Below, piece after piece: positions 35,806 through 46,900 of a stretch of DNA of 48,918 bases. The stretch lies in NCBI RefSeq assembly GCF_003585885.1, contig NZ_NRHC01000015.1, positions 1-48,918 on the forward strand, in the 5' to 3' direction. A program made the position numbers and the translations under genes. The notes under the pieces were generated by a model. That model did not search any database. It was given only the letters and a program-made list of their open reading frames with translations, and was not told the DNA's origin. The DNA comes from Psittacicella hinzii. Lineage in GTDB: Bacteria > Pseudomonadota > Gammaproteobacteria > Enterobacterales > Psittacicellaceae. Position 1 is the first letter of the stretch. Every line of letters starts with the position of its first letter.

Positions 35806-36570
35806 ATGTTACATAATTTAACTAAATACGCTAAGGTAGCATTAGCTTCTACTATTATCGCTTTATCATCTTTTGCACACGCTGATAGCAAAACATACGT
35901 AGTAGGTACAGAAGCTGGTTACGCTCCATACGAATACTTAGATAGTAAAGGTAACATTGTTGGTTTTGACGTAGATCTAATTAAATACCTTTGCGAACAA
36001 GCAGGCATTACTTGTGAAATTAAAAACCAAGCTTTTGATGCTTTAGTTCCAGATCTAATTTACCGTAAAATCGACATTGCCATTGCAGCAATGAACATCA
36101 CTCCAGAAAGATCTCGCCAAGTAGCATTTACCAATGAGTATTTACCAGCTGCACCATACAGATACCTAACTGTAAAAAACCACAACTACCAATCAGTAGC
36201 TGATCTTAAAAGCGTAGGTTACCAAAATGGTACTCTAGCAGGCAAATACCTTCAGGATAAAACTCCAAAAACTAAAGCTGTTGGCTATGCTAGCTACGAC
36301 ACTGCAATCCTAGACCTTAAAGCTGGACGTATCAATGCTTTACTTGCAGATGGCCAAGTAATCCAAAAATACGCAGATGACAATGCAGAGCACTACACCT
36401 TATTTGCTGAACCTGTAAATGATCCAATCTTAGGTCAAGGCTTAGCAATCGCTGTAAACAAGAAAAACCAAGACTTACTTGACAAACTAAACCAAGCTTT
36501 AGTTAAAGCTCAAGAATCAGGTTTCCTTGATAGCTTAAAAGCAAAATACGGCGTTACTCACGCAGAATAG
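35806..36570 (+). CDS. Periplasmic polar amino-acid-binding protein (ArtJ/HisJ family, SBP_bac_3)
   Basis: This 254-residue protein binds an amino acid, probably arginine or another basic one, for an ABC importer. It has a signal peptide (MLHNLTKYAK, hydrophobic core, AHA-D cleavage near 26). Family 3 motifs follow: GYAPYEYLDSKGNIVGFDVD, FDALVPDL, KIDIAIAAMNITPERSRQVAF, and a C-terminal LNQALVKAQESGFLDSL helix (each quoted in part). NITPER-R-Q-x-F is the ArtI/ArtJ hallmark. ATG at 35806 is preferred over the in-frame TTG at 35794: the GAGGA ribosome site overlaps that TTG, sits 6 nt before the ATG, and the signal peptide begins there. No permease or ATPase gene is adjacent, and the gene has its own promoter and terminator, so it is a solitary receptor. 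Confidence 0.92.
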   Translation: MLHNLTKYAKVALASTIIALSSFAHADSKTYVVGTEAGYAPYEYLDSKGNIVGFDVDLIKYLCEQAGITCEIKNQAFDALVPDLIYRKIDIAIAAMNITPERSRQVAFTNEYLPAAPYRYLTVKNHNYQSVADLKSVGYQNGTLAGKYLQDKTPKTKAVGYASYDTAILDLKAGRINALLADGQVIQKYADDNAEHYTLFAEPVNDPILGQGLAIAVNKKNQDLLDKLNQALVKAQESGFLDSLKAKYGVTHAE

Positions 36571-36621
36571 TAAAGCTTTCTCGTGAGATACATTACTTAT
36601 CGTAATTAAATATCCATGATC

Positions 36622-36651
36622 ATTTTAGGGAAGCTATTGCTTCCCTAAAAT
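36622..36651 (+). terminator. Terminator of the amino-acid-binding protein gene
   Basis: A 13-bp perfect inverted repeat (36622-36634, 36639-36651), loop TATT, runs into TTTTG about 50 bp past the stop codon. Confidence 0.75.
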
Positions 36652-36897
36652 TTTGTCCCGTGAATAATTAACAGCCTTAGCTGAGCTGCACCCCAAATGT
36701 GTCACCAAATCTAAAACTAGCATTTGGAGATTTTTTCAATCCAGCCTTCTCTTGTCTTTCGTGTCTTGTATTATTACAGCATTACCCTCTCTAATTAAAC
36801 TAAGCCAACTAAATCAAGTAAACCAACTAATCAGACTACCTAATTTAAACTAATCAAACTCATCTTCCTAGTTTAATTTAGTTAAACTTGCAACCAT

Positions 36898-36955
36898 AAT
36901 GTCCAATAATGCAACCTTAACGTTCAAATAAAGCCACCACAATGTTCAAATAAAA
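36898..36955. repeat. Three short direct repeats spaced 21-22 bp
   Basis: Related words AATGTCCAATAA (36898), AACGTTCAAATAAA (36919) and AATGTTCAAATAAA (36941) recur at two-turn spacing. Possibly protein sites; short and imperfect. Confidence 0.3.
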
Positions 36956-37142
36956 CTGCAAAGAAAGCATTGCTTACATCTAAATCCTGCAGATACTGCG
37001 AAAGTAAAAATAACTTATTTTTCCTTAATCTAACAACAAATAATTCTTAATTGCACAAAAATCACGATTTAAGATACTTAATTATTAGCATAATAACCCT
37101 ATACTCGACTACGTTTTTATGGTTTTTTATAAAAAATAATTA

Positions 37143-37154
37143 CCCCCCCCCCCC
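37143..37154 (+). repeat. Homopolymer tract of twelve C
   Basis: Twelve consecutive C in otherwise AT-rich DNA, 76 bp upstream of the promoter at 37230 and 826 bp before the adhesin ATG. Such tracts slip in Pasteurellales-type phase variation; this one lies outside any reading frame. Confidence 0.8.
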
Positions 37155-37229
37155 GACCTATTTAGTTGATTTTTCTACCTTATTTATAAAAGCCGACTAG
37201 TTGCTAATTTATCCCCACCATTGCCAGGG

Positions 37230-37259
37230 TTGTCATGCTTGCAAAGCTTACTTTATAAT
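37230..37259 (+). promoter_or_regulatory. Strong sigma70-type promoter without a protein gene behind it
   Basis: TTGTCA (37230-37235), an 18-bp spacer and a perfect TATAAT (37254-37259). Same architecture as the lysR promoter. The next feature downstream is a terminator at 37486. Confidence 0.65.
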
Positions 37260-37265
37260 ATTTTT

Positions 37266-37517
37266 AACGGTGTATTTATTTTTTATAAGTCTTGATTTTT
37301 TCTTTTGAAAGAAAAAGCAAAATCAAAGAATAAACCATACCTGCCATGCTTAACCAAGCATTATCCCAATATTTTTACTTCTTTACTTTTGCATCATTTT
37401 TCGACTAAAAAGACTAAATTTATAGATTTATACATTTGTAGGTACTAAAGAAAGGTAGCCTACAAACCTTTATATCCTTTTGTCTACAGCTAGGTCGAAA
37501 AAACTAGCTGTTTTTTT
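37266..37517 (+). ncRNA. Candidate structured small RNA of about 250 nt
   Basis: A strong promoter (37230-37259) and an intrinsic terminator (37486-37517) bracket this interval, which has no useful open reading frame. Inside are further complementary pairs: TTGATTTT/AAAATCAA (near 37292-37326), ATGCTT/AAGCAT (37346-37361) and TTTGTAGG/CCTACAAA (37435-37442, 37459-37466). I do not recognise a known RNA family; it does not resemble 6S RNA by eye. It could instead be the attenuated leader of the adhesin gene 460 bp downstream. Confidence 0.45.
37486..37517 (+). terminator. Intrinsic terminator of the candidate small RNA
   Basis: ACAGCTAG and CTAGCTGT (37486-37493, 37504-37511) form an 8-bp perfect stem followed by seven T. 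No protein gene on this strand ends nearby. Confidence 0.75.
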
Positions 37518-37711
37518 GTCTGGTTAAATCTAAATTTGTCGTGTTTTTGATTTGCTTGGTGGTGCTTTGAGTGCTTTTAGCACCAGTACCTCCATGCAGT
37601 CAAGCATAACCCCATGATGCCAAACTTTCTCTAGCCTTTGCCACCTCAAACACACCGTCAAAAGAATAAAAACTAAAACTCTCTGGCAGGCTAGAACATT
37701 CGAAGGCTTAC

Positions 37712-37796
37712 GTAGGTAACTACCTATAGGAGTTACAACCTACGTGGGGTTACAACTTAAGCGGATTACTACCTACGTAGGATTACCACCTTAGGT
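37712..37796. repeat. Five imperfect 17-bp tandem repeats upstream of the adhesin gene
   Basis: Units begin at 37712, 37729, 37746, 37763 and 37780, each 17 bp, with the core GGxxTTACxACCTxxxx; the first is most diverged. The units at 37729 and 37763 carry CCTACGT, and CCTACGTAGG at 37772-37781 is a perfect palindrome. The array ends 185 bp before the adhesin start. It looks like an iteron or operator array. Confidence 0.55.
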
Positions 37797-37980
37797 TATC
37801 TCAACAAGACAAAGCCTATCAAGTAACTAAGCAAGGTAAAAACCTTGCTCCCAGCACACCCTGCTAATAGGCAAAAAACTAACCAGTTTTACCTACCCAC
37901 AAAAGGACGATAAATACTAATATTAATAAATTTAACCCCTACCTAAGAGGACAGGGTTACATATTAATCTGAATATCAAA

Positions 37981-40900
37981 ATGAATAAAATTTATAAATT
38001 AAAGTTTAACAGAAAGACCAAAACTCTCATGGCAGTGTCAGAGTTAGCAACTAATGCTATAACTGGTCAGAGCTCGGATTCAACTGAGTCTCAAACAACT
38101 TCCACTAATCGACTAGCTAAATTTTTTAGAAATAGTTCGATCCTTGCAACCTCATCTTTACTATCTTTGGGTGCGCTTATTGTGCCAAGTAAAGTAAGCG
38201 CAGAGCTTAGCCGTCAAGGCATGCAAGTTGTGCATGGTAATGTCCAACAGCTTACTCAAGGATTAGTAACCACTTACCAAACAGCGCCAAACACAATTAT
38301 TGATTGGCAAAAATTTAATATCCGTAGTGAAGAGATTGTTCGCTTTGTTCAAGAGAGCACCAATTCAGCTGTTTTAAACCGTGTGCTCGGAGGACAAGCT
38401 TCGCAAATTCTTGGACAATTACAATCTAACGGACAAGTATTTATCGTTAACCCTGCGGGTATTGTCTTTGGACAAAATTCAGTTGTTGATGTAGCTTCTT
38501 TAGTAGCTTCAACTCTTGATATTACTAATGAAGATTTCCTAAATGGCAACTATGTCTTCAACCAAGATAAAGACCAAGCAATCGCTTCGATCCTAACTCA
38601 AGGTGTGATTAAAGTACAAAACGACGGTACTATCGCCTTAGTAGGTGGTCAAGTATCTAACACAGGTGTACTTGAAGCTAAAAACGGTACAGTATATCTC
38701 CTTGCTGGTCAAAGCATTGTTATTCAGGATTTAGAAAATCCATTAATTTCATACAAAGTTACCGCAAACAACAAAGCAGTTAACTTAGGTAGCATTGTTG
38801 CTAAAAAAGCTTACTTACTAGCTAACAAAGTAGCAAATGGTATAACTTCAACAGTAGGTAATACTTTTGCTGATCTTGTAGCTTCACCAACTAACGCTGA
38901 TAAAGCGGTAATTGACGCTAATGGTGAAATCCAATTATTTGGTGCAACTGAAAGTGAGCAAGTACAAACTAACCGTCAAGTGGACACTGAAGTAGTTGGG
39001 ATTCGCAATAGCTTAGTTATCAATAACGGTACCTTAAACTCTTCTTCAAAAACAGCAAAAGGAGGAACTGTTTCCCTCCTTGGTGACGTAATTGGTATTG
39101 AAGAGAACTCTTACATTGAAGCTACTGGTACAACTGGTGGGGTCGTATATGTAGGTGGTGACGCTAAAGGTCGTGGTATCCAACATAAACTGGCAGAGCA
39201 AAGTTTAATTCTTGCGGGTTCAACCATTAACGTTTCTGGTGAAAGTGATGCGGGACAAGTATACACTTGGGGTAACCAATCACATGTTGAAGGTACCTTT
39301 GTTGCTCGTTCAATTAACGGCTATGGTGGTTTTGTTGAAACTTCAGGGAAATACATCAATGTTGTGCCAGGTGCTTTCTATGTAGACGCTACCTCTTTAA
39401 GAGGTGATGAATATCTCGGAACTTGGTTACTTGACCCTGTTGATTTCATTATTACCCATGGTAATGTAAACACAGAAAGATGGAATGAAGTATCACATCT
39501 TCTTGGTGAACTATATGAAGTACAAGATACAACTAGCGTAACACGTTACAACCTGACCAAGACTTCATGGACATCTTTTGCCATGACTGATGGTACAGTT
39601 AACTACCTGCTTGCTTGTGGTACAGCCAGCCACGCTTCATTCTATACCGATGGTAATATTACCGTATTAGGTTCAGCAAGAATTAATCACTCAGATAATA
39701 ATAACTTCCGTCGAGTTGTTTCACTCTATGCTGGTAAAGACATAAATATCTGGGCTGGAGCAGAAATTAGCGTTGGTTATTTAAACCTTACGGTTGACAG
39801 CGGTAACATTTCGATTAACAACGCTACTCTCTTCGGTGGTTATGGCGTCGACATCCATAGTTTAAGAACTGGTAACATTACTATCTTTAACGGTACATCA
39901 GTTACTTCAAACCGTAACATTACCGTTAACTTAGGTAATGATACTGATTCAGCTAACCGTTATATTAAGATCAACAATGCTACTCTTAATATGACCGGTT
40001 CTTTAACCAACTCTGAAGGTATCAACATTACTTTCCACTCGAATTACAACTCTTCTATTCAGATAGAAAACAGCTCTAAAATCTATGCTAACTCGAGCTC
40101 TCTATCTATCGGGATTACCGGTTGGAGTACCGAAAGTTCAAGTGGACAGTTTATTAACCTCAATGACTCAGAAGTATCTTCGAAATACACTTACCTCTGG
40201 GCATTTGGTGATATCTATGCCAATAACTCTACTATCTATGCCGTAAACTCGGGTAACATCTTCTCGAGAGAGGGGAGTGTAAAATCAGGTACTGGTGGTT
40301 TTAAAGTAATTGGTAATGAAACAGATATCATTGGTTACTATGGGATTGATGTACAAAACGTTACAACTCAAATTACTAATAACCAACAGTTTATTTCCAA
40401 TAACTCACAAGTAAGTATTGCTAACTCAACCCTTGCAGGTTGTACTACCGGAAGTGAAACTGATGTACTACGTATCTTTGGTTTAGATACTGTTAGCTTA
40501 TTCAACACTACCGCTAACGCAGCTTCAACTTCGGTTTATTCAGTTGCAGGAGGCTTAAACTTAACTGACTCTACAGTAAAAGCTTACTCTTCAACTTTAC
40601 AAACTCCGGTTTATCTAGGGCAGTTATCTGCTTCTTCACTAACCACAGAGGTACAAGCATATAGCGCTTACGACGCTGATAGTGTAATCAACAACACCAC
40701 AGTAGAGTCAAGCAATGGTGTATTAATTAACTTCCAAGCACCTAATTCAACGCAACGCGTAACCATCAACAAGCTGAAGCTTGATGCGCAAGATGTTGCA
40801 ATTCAAACCATTCCGGATACTAACTACAGCGCTTCTTCAGCAATTACCATAGATGAATTAAGTGGTACAGTTAAAGGTAACCTCTTCCTTGGTATTGATC

Positions 40901-43900
40901 AAACTACCACCAATCAGCAACAACAAGCGACGCAGTTTATTCTCAACAACACCACTAGTGCCCTAACAATTAACGGCAACTTAAACGTTACGGTTAACAC
41001 TACGGCAAACGCGCAGTTTAACCTCTCAAACTCTGAAGTTAAATTTGGTTCTACAAGCAGTAAAGCAAATCTGCATGTAACTAATACTGCTGGAGGGATT
41101 AATGTTGAGAATGTAACCTTTAACTTTGTGGATGGTGGAACGACTAGCGAGTTAAACATCAATGCTACTAATGAAGAGTCAAGTGCTGTTACTTTACGCG
41201 CTAAAGATCTAACCGTTAATAATGCTAAGAGCGTAAGATTTATTAATGGTACCCAACAATCAAGTGGAGCAATTACCATTAATCAAAATGGTAACTTAGC
41301 TTACTCAACTAATGACACAAGTAACTTTGAGCAAGCAACAGTTAACGCAAATTACATAACAGCAGAATCAAGAGATAAGGGATTAGTGAGCGTTAATGCC
41401 TCAACCTTAACTGGGAATAGTGTCCTAATCCTACGAGGCAACAATTTAAGCGTAACTAATGGTTCAGTTGTTACTACTGGAGCAAGTAGTGGTAAATCTC
41501 CAAGTATTACTCTAACTAACACTGCTACATTTGAGAACTCAACAGTGGTTGGTTACGCTGATGTAACTGCTAGTGCTAAAACTTTAAATGCGACTAATAC
41601 TAAGTTTAATGCGTCAAATGGAGAAGCAAACTACTCTCTAAGCGCAACTGACCTTAACTTTGACAATGTAAGTTTTACGGCAAATACCGATAAAACTTTA
41701 GTTAAGCTTTGCGCAACTAATAGTATTAACTTAAATAACAGTAACATTTCTACTAATCGTTACGATATTTGTGCAACAAATAACGTAACTTTAGATAACA
41801 CTACTTTAGAAGCGTACAATACTACCGTAGCTTCAGTACTTGATACAGCTACAACTACGGGTACTTTAGCAATTACTAATAACTCAACCTTAATCTTACA
41901 TACCGCAAGTGCAGTTAACGCCACAGGTAGTTTAGTAATCTCTAATTCAACTGTAGATCTAACTAAAGTTAGCTCTACAAGTAACAATAAAAACGCTACA
42001 CTACAATCCCTTAACGGTAATGCAACCTTTGCTAACTTTACTTTAAAACGTAACAACCAAGATTCTTCAACTGTTACATTAAAAGCTAAAGAAAACTTAA
42101 GTATTACGCAGGGCACTATTGTTGAAGGTTACTCGGTAACTCTAGAGTCAGAGAATAGTTCAATTCACATCAAAGACTCTAACATCAGTGCTTTCTACAC
42201 TAATTCAGATGGTAAATCTGGTGGTTACCCAAATATTACCGCTAACAAAGATATCAACATCGATAACTCTAATATCACTGGTTGGCAAAAACTAGTATTT
42301 ACCGCTAATACCGGTAATGTTACTTTCACTGACAGCACAATCACCACTAACGATACCCAATCTTCAGGTCTCTACTCTGGTGATCTTGAAGTTGTAGCTA
42401 AGAGCAATACCGCAGGTGGTGGGAATGTAACTCTAGCTAATACCAAAGTTAACTCTGATCCAGAGAAGTCTAACATTAGCTTAGTTGCAGCTACTGGTAT
42501 TAGTACTTTACAAGATACAGTTCTTGCTGGTCGTAAGGTTAATTTAACAGCTCAAGCAGGTTCAATTGATTTACAGAGCTCAACCATTAACTCAACCGGT
42601 ACTGACAAAGATAGTTTAGTCTTAAGTGCAACAGAAAAATTAATTGTTAACGCTTCAACCGTAATTGCAAAACAAGACATTAACCTCTCTTCAGTTGCCG
42701 GCACAATTAATGATCTTGAAGTAACTAATGGTTCGGTTCTACAGTCAATTAACGGTAATGTAACCGTTGACTTAACAACCGCAACTTCATACCAGTTCAA
42801 CGCTTCAAGTTTAATTGCTACTAATGGCACAGCTTCACTTGTAACTAAGGGTGACCTAGTAACACAAAACAGTACTTTCCGTGGTAAAGAAGTTAATCTA
42901 ACCAGTACCGCAGGTAGTGTAAGCTTAACTAACTCTGTAGTAGAAGCAGTTGGTGAGAGCTCAAGCCCTGTAATCAAAACAGCTAAGGATTTAACCCTAG
43001 ATAACACTACCGTAACTGCTACCGGTAACATTAACTTAAATACCGATGCTGGTAACCTAACTATCGTTAATGCCTCAAAAGTAACTTCAACTCAAGGTGG
43101 CGTAACCGTTTGTTCAACCTGCTCAACTGCTTCTTTTGTTGTCAGCAACGCAACGTTAAAAGCAGAAAAAGACGTGACGCTAAATCAGTCTGGTACTTCA
43201 ATGCCAACTACAACTTTAGACAGAGTTAAGTTAATCTCTGATAACGGCAACGTAGTGGTAAATTCATCAGCAACTAAGTTAATTCTTAGTCAATCAGAGT
43301 TATCTGCTTTAAACGGTACCGCCTCTTACCATGTAAATGGTGATCTTACGGTTGATAACTCGGCAATTCGTGTTAAACAAGACTTAGTGTTTGACTCAAA
43401 TACCGTAACTGGGCAGTTAATGATTGTTAATGGTTCGGTGTTACAGTCAAATGCTGGAAAAGTTGATGTAACTATTTCTGGAACTGATGAGTTTGCGAAC
43501 TCTTCAATTATTGCTGCTACTGATGCTAACCTCACTAAAGAAAGTGGTGATTTAGTAATTACGAGTGCTGATACGCTAATCCAAGGTCACAACATTAACG
43601 TAAAAGCTAAAGACGGTAATGTTACCCTTAGCCAAACGCAACTCCAAGGAGTAGCTAATGACAGTGGTGCTTATGGTGATCTCAGCATTCAAGCAACTAA
43701 CGCTAGCATGACAGTAGCTAATCTAAACCTTGCAAACGTTAGCATTAAACAATTTGCTAATGTCTCTTTAGCAGGAGCTACAGGGGTAAACCTTGCTAAC
43801 TCAACGGTGAGCGGAGCTAACAGCGGTGAGTTTAGCGTGAATGCAGGTCTAGGTGGCGCTGATATCTATAATGCAACCGTACAAGGCTTTAAAAATGCAA

Positions 43901-46900
43901 CAGTAGTAGCTGCTAAAGATGTTAACATAAACCACTCTAACTTTACCGGTACTGAAGAGGGTGATTTTAAAGCAACGAGTACTGCAGGTAGTGTTAGTCT
44001 GACTAACTCGGTAGTGAGTAAAGTTGAAAATGCTACGCTTGATGGAGATCAAGGAGTTGTTGTAAGTAAAGTTGTCGCTACCGGTACCGAGAAAGGTTAC
44101 TTCAATGCAACAAGCAACAATGGTTCGATTTCTTTAACTGATACACAGGTTACTAAGTTCAAAGGTTTCCAAGCTCAAGGTAAAACTCAAGTTACTTTAG
44201 AAAACCTTACCGCGAGTGGTACTGGTACTGGCAATGGTGACTTTGTTGTTAATAGTACTGCAGGTCAAACCAGCATTGGCAACTCAACTCTAACCGAGTT
44301 TAACAACTTTACCTTTGCAGGTGATCAAGGGGTTACTGTAACAAACGTTACTACAGCCGCTACTTGGATTTACCAAGGAGATCTAACCATCAGTAGTAAC
44401 AATGGTTCCGCAACCATTACCAACACTAAAGCTACCCAGTTTAGTAACCTCAACGTAAGCGCTAAAGCTGATATTACTGCACAAAACCTAACTACTTCGG
44501 GTATTTACAACGGTAATGCTAGATTTGCAAGCTCTGCTGGTCAAACTAACCTCAGCAATACTAGCGTGAGCTCGTTTAACAACCTAGAAATTTCTGGTGA
44601 TCAAGGAGTAACAGTTACTAATACAACTGCAACAGGTACTTTCTCTGGTAACTTTACTTTAAGCAGTAATAACGGTGCAGCAACTGTTACTAACTCCACA
44701 GTTGCAGAGTTCAGTAACTTTACCGCTACCGCAAAAACAAATCTTACGGCATATAACCTTACAGCGACCGGTGCTTACCAAGGTGACTTTAGCCTGACAA
44801 GTGAAACAGGGAACACAAGTTTAACTCAATCAAGTGTTTCTCGTTTTAGAGGTTTAAATGTTGCTGGTGACCAAGTGGTGACATTTGCAAATGTAGCAGC
44901 TGCTGGTATGTATGACGGTGATGTGACTATAGAGAGTAATAATGGCGCTGCCACTATCTCCAACTCTACCGTAAGTGAGTTCATCTATTTCAACGTTACT
45001 GCAAAAGAAGACGCTAAAGTACAGAACTTAACTGTTAAAGGTATTGGCTCTCAAGACTTTAACTTAGTGAGCTCTGCAGGTAATGCAAGTGTTACGGACT
45101 CACTCATTAAAGACTTTAGTAACGTAACTCTGACTAGTGAGTTAGATATGACCTTTACTAATGTAACAGCAACTGGTACAAATAAAGGTGATCTCACTCT
45201 AACAAGCAACAACGGTAGCGCAACTCTTGCCGACCTCGAGGTTACAAGATTTAATAACCTCAACGTGAGCGCTAAAGCTGATGCAAGTGCGCAAAGTATA
45301 AACTTTACAGGTGCTGGATTAGGTGACTTTAACCTCCTCAGTGCCGAAGGTAACGCAAGTTTAACTAACTCAACCTTTGATGTAATTGTTAATCTAACGG
45401 TTGAGGGGAACCAAGAAGTTAGCGCAACTAATGTTACTGCAGTTGGAGGAGCTTACTCCCATCCAAGTGATCTTAAGGTAAGAAGCCATAATGGTACGGC
45501 AACTTTAGCTAACGCAACAGTTACCTCATTTAACAACCTCAGCGTTACCGCTAAAGATGATGTTACTGTAGCAAACCTAACTGCTTCTGGAAATGAAGAG
45601 GGTGACTTTACTCTCAACAGCTCAACAGGAAGTGCAAGTTTAACTAACGCAACTGTTTCTAATTTTAATAACTTAACTTTAAACGGTGAGCAAGGAATTG
45701 GAGTTACAAATGTAACGGCAACAAGTACAACCAGAGGTGACTTCACCGCAAACAGTAACAACGGTAGCGCGACCTTTACTAACTCAACAGTTACTGAAGT
45801 AAATAACTTTAACGTTACTGCCAAAGCTGACATTAATGTACAAAACTTAACAGCAACCGGAACAGATGAAGGATACTTTAACCTTGTAAGCTCTTCTGGC
45901 AGCACAAGCGTAACTCAAGCAACTGTTACTAGATTCAAGGGACTAAAACTTGATGGTGAACAAGAGGTTGCAGTTACAAATCTAACTGCAGCTGGTTCTG
46001 GTGGCGGAGACTTAACTGTCAACAGTAACAACGGAACAGTAACTCTTACTAACTCCACAGTTACTGAAGTTAACAACGTTAACCTTACTGCCAAAGCTGA
46101 CGTTACAGTACAAAACGTAACAGCAACTGGTACTGACAAAGGTGACTTCTCTGTTGAAAGTACAAATGGCACTGCTACCTTAGTAGACTCAACTGTTACT
46201 AGATTTAACAACGCAAGCGTTACGGCTGCGCAAGATGTTACGGTAGAGAATGTAACTGCGACCGGTACAGGTAACAGTGACTTCACAGTTGAGAGCACAA
46301 ACGGCACCGCTAGCCTAGTTAACTCTACGGTTACCCAATTTAACAATGCAAGCGTTACTGCTGAACAAGATGTTACGGTAGAAAATGTAACGGCTACTGG
46401 TACAGGTAACGGTGATTTCACAGTTGAGAGCACAAACGGTACAGCTAGCCTAGCTAACTCTACAGTTACGCAATTTAATAATGCAAGCGTTACAGCTGAA
46501 CAAGATGTTACGGTAGAGAATGTAACAGCTACAGGTACAAACAACGGTGACTTCACAGTTGAAAGTACAAACGGTACGGCAAGCCTAGCCAACTCTACAG
46601 TGACGCAATTTAACAATGTAACAGTTTCAGCTGAACAAGATGTTACGGTAGAAAATGTTACAGCTACTGGTACAGATAACGGTGACTTCACGGTTGAAAG
46701 TACAAATGGTACAGCTAGCCTAACTAACTTGACAGTTACGCAATTTAACAACGCAAGCGTTACAGCTGAACAAGATGTTACGGTTGAAAATGTAACAGCA
46801 ACCGGAACAAACAACGGTGACTTCACAGTTGAAAGTACAAACGGTACAGCTAGCCTAGCTAACTCGACAGTGACGCAATTTAACAATGCAAGCGTTACTG

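Larger units (their letters stand above)
36571..37980. other. 1.4-kb non-coding region before the HMW-like adhesin gene
   Basis: No open reading frame above about 60 codons exists here. In order it holds: the terminator at 36622-36651, a CTAA-rich stretch (36797-36890), a short phased repeat (36898-36955), a C12 tract (37143-37154), a strong promoter (37230-37259), a strong terminator (37486-37517), a 17-bp repeat array (37712-37796), and about 180 bp of leader. No clear promoter was found near the adhesin start. Confidence 0.6.
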
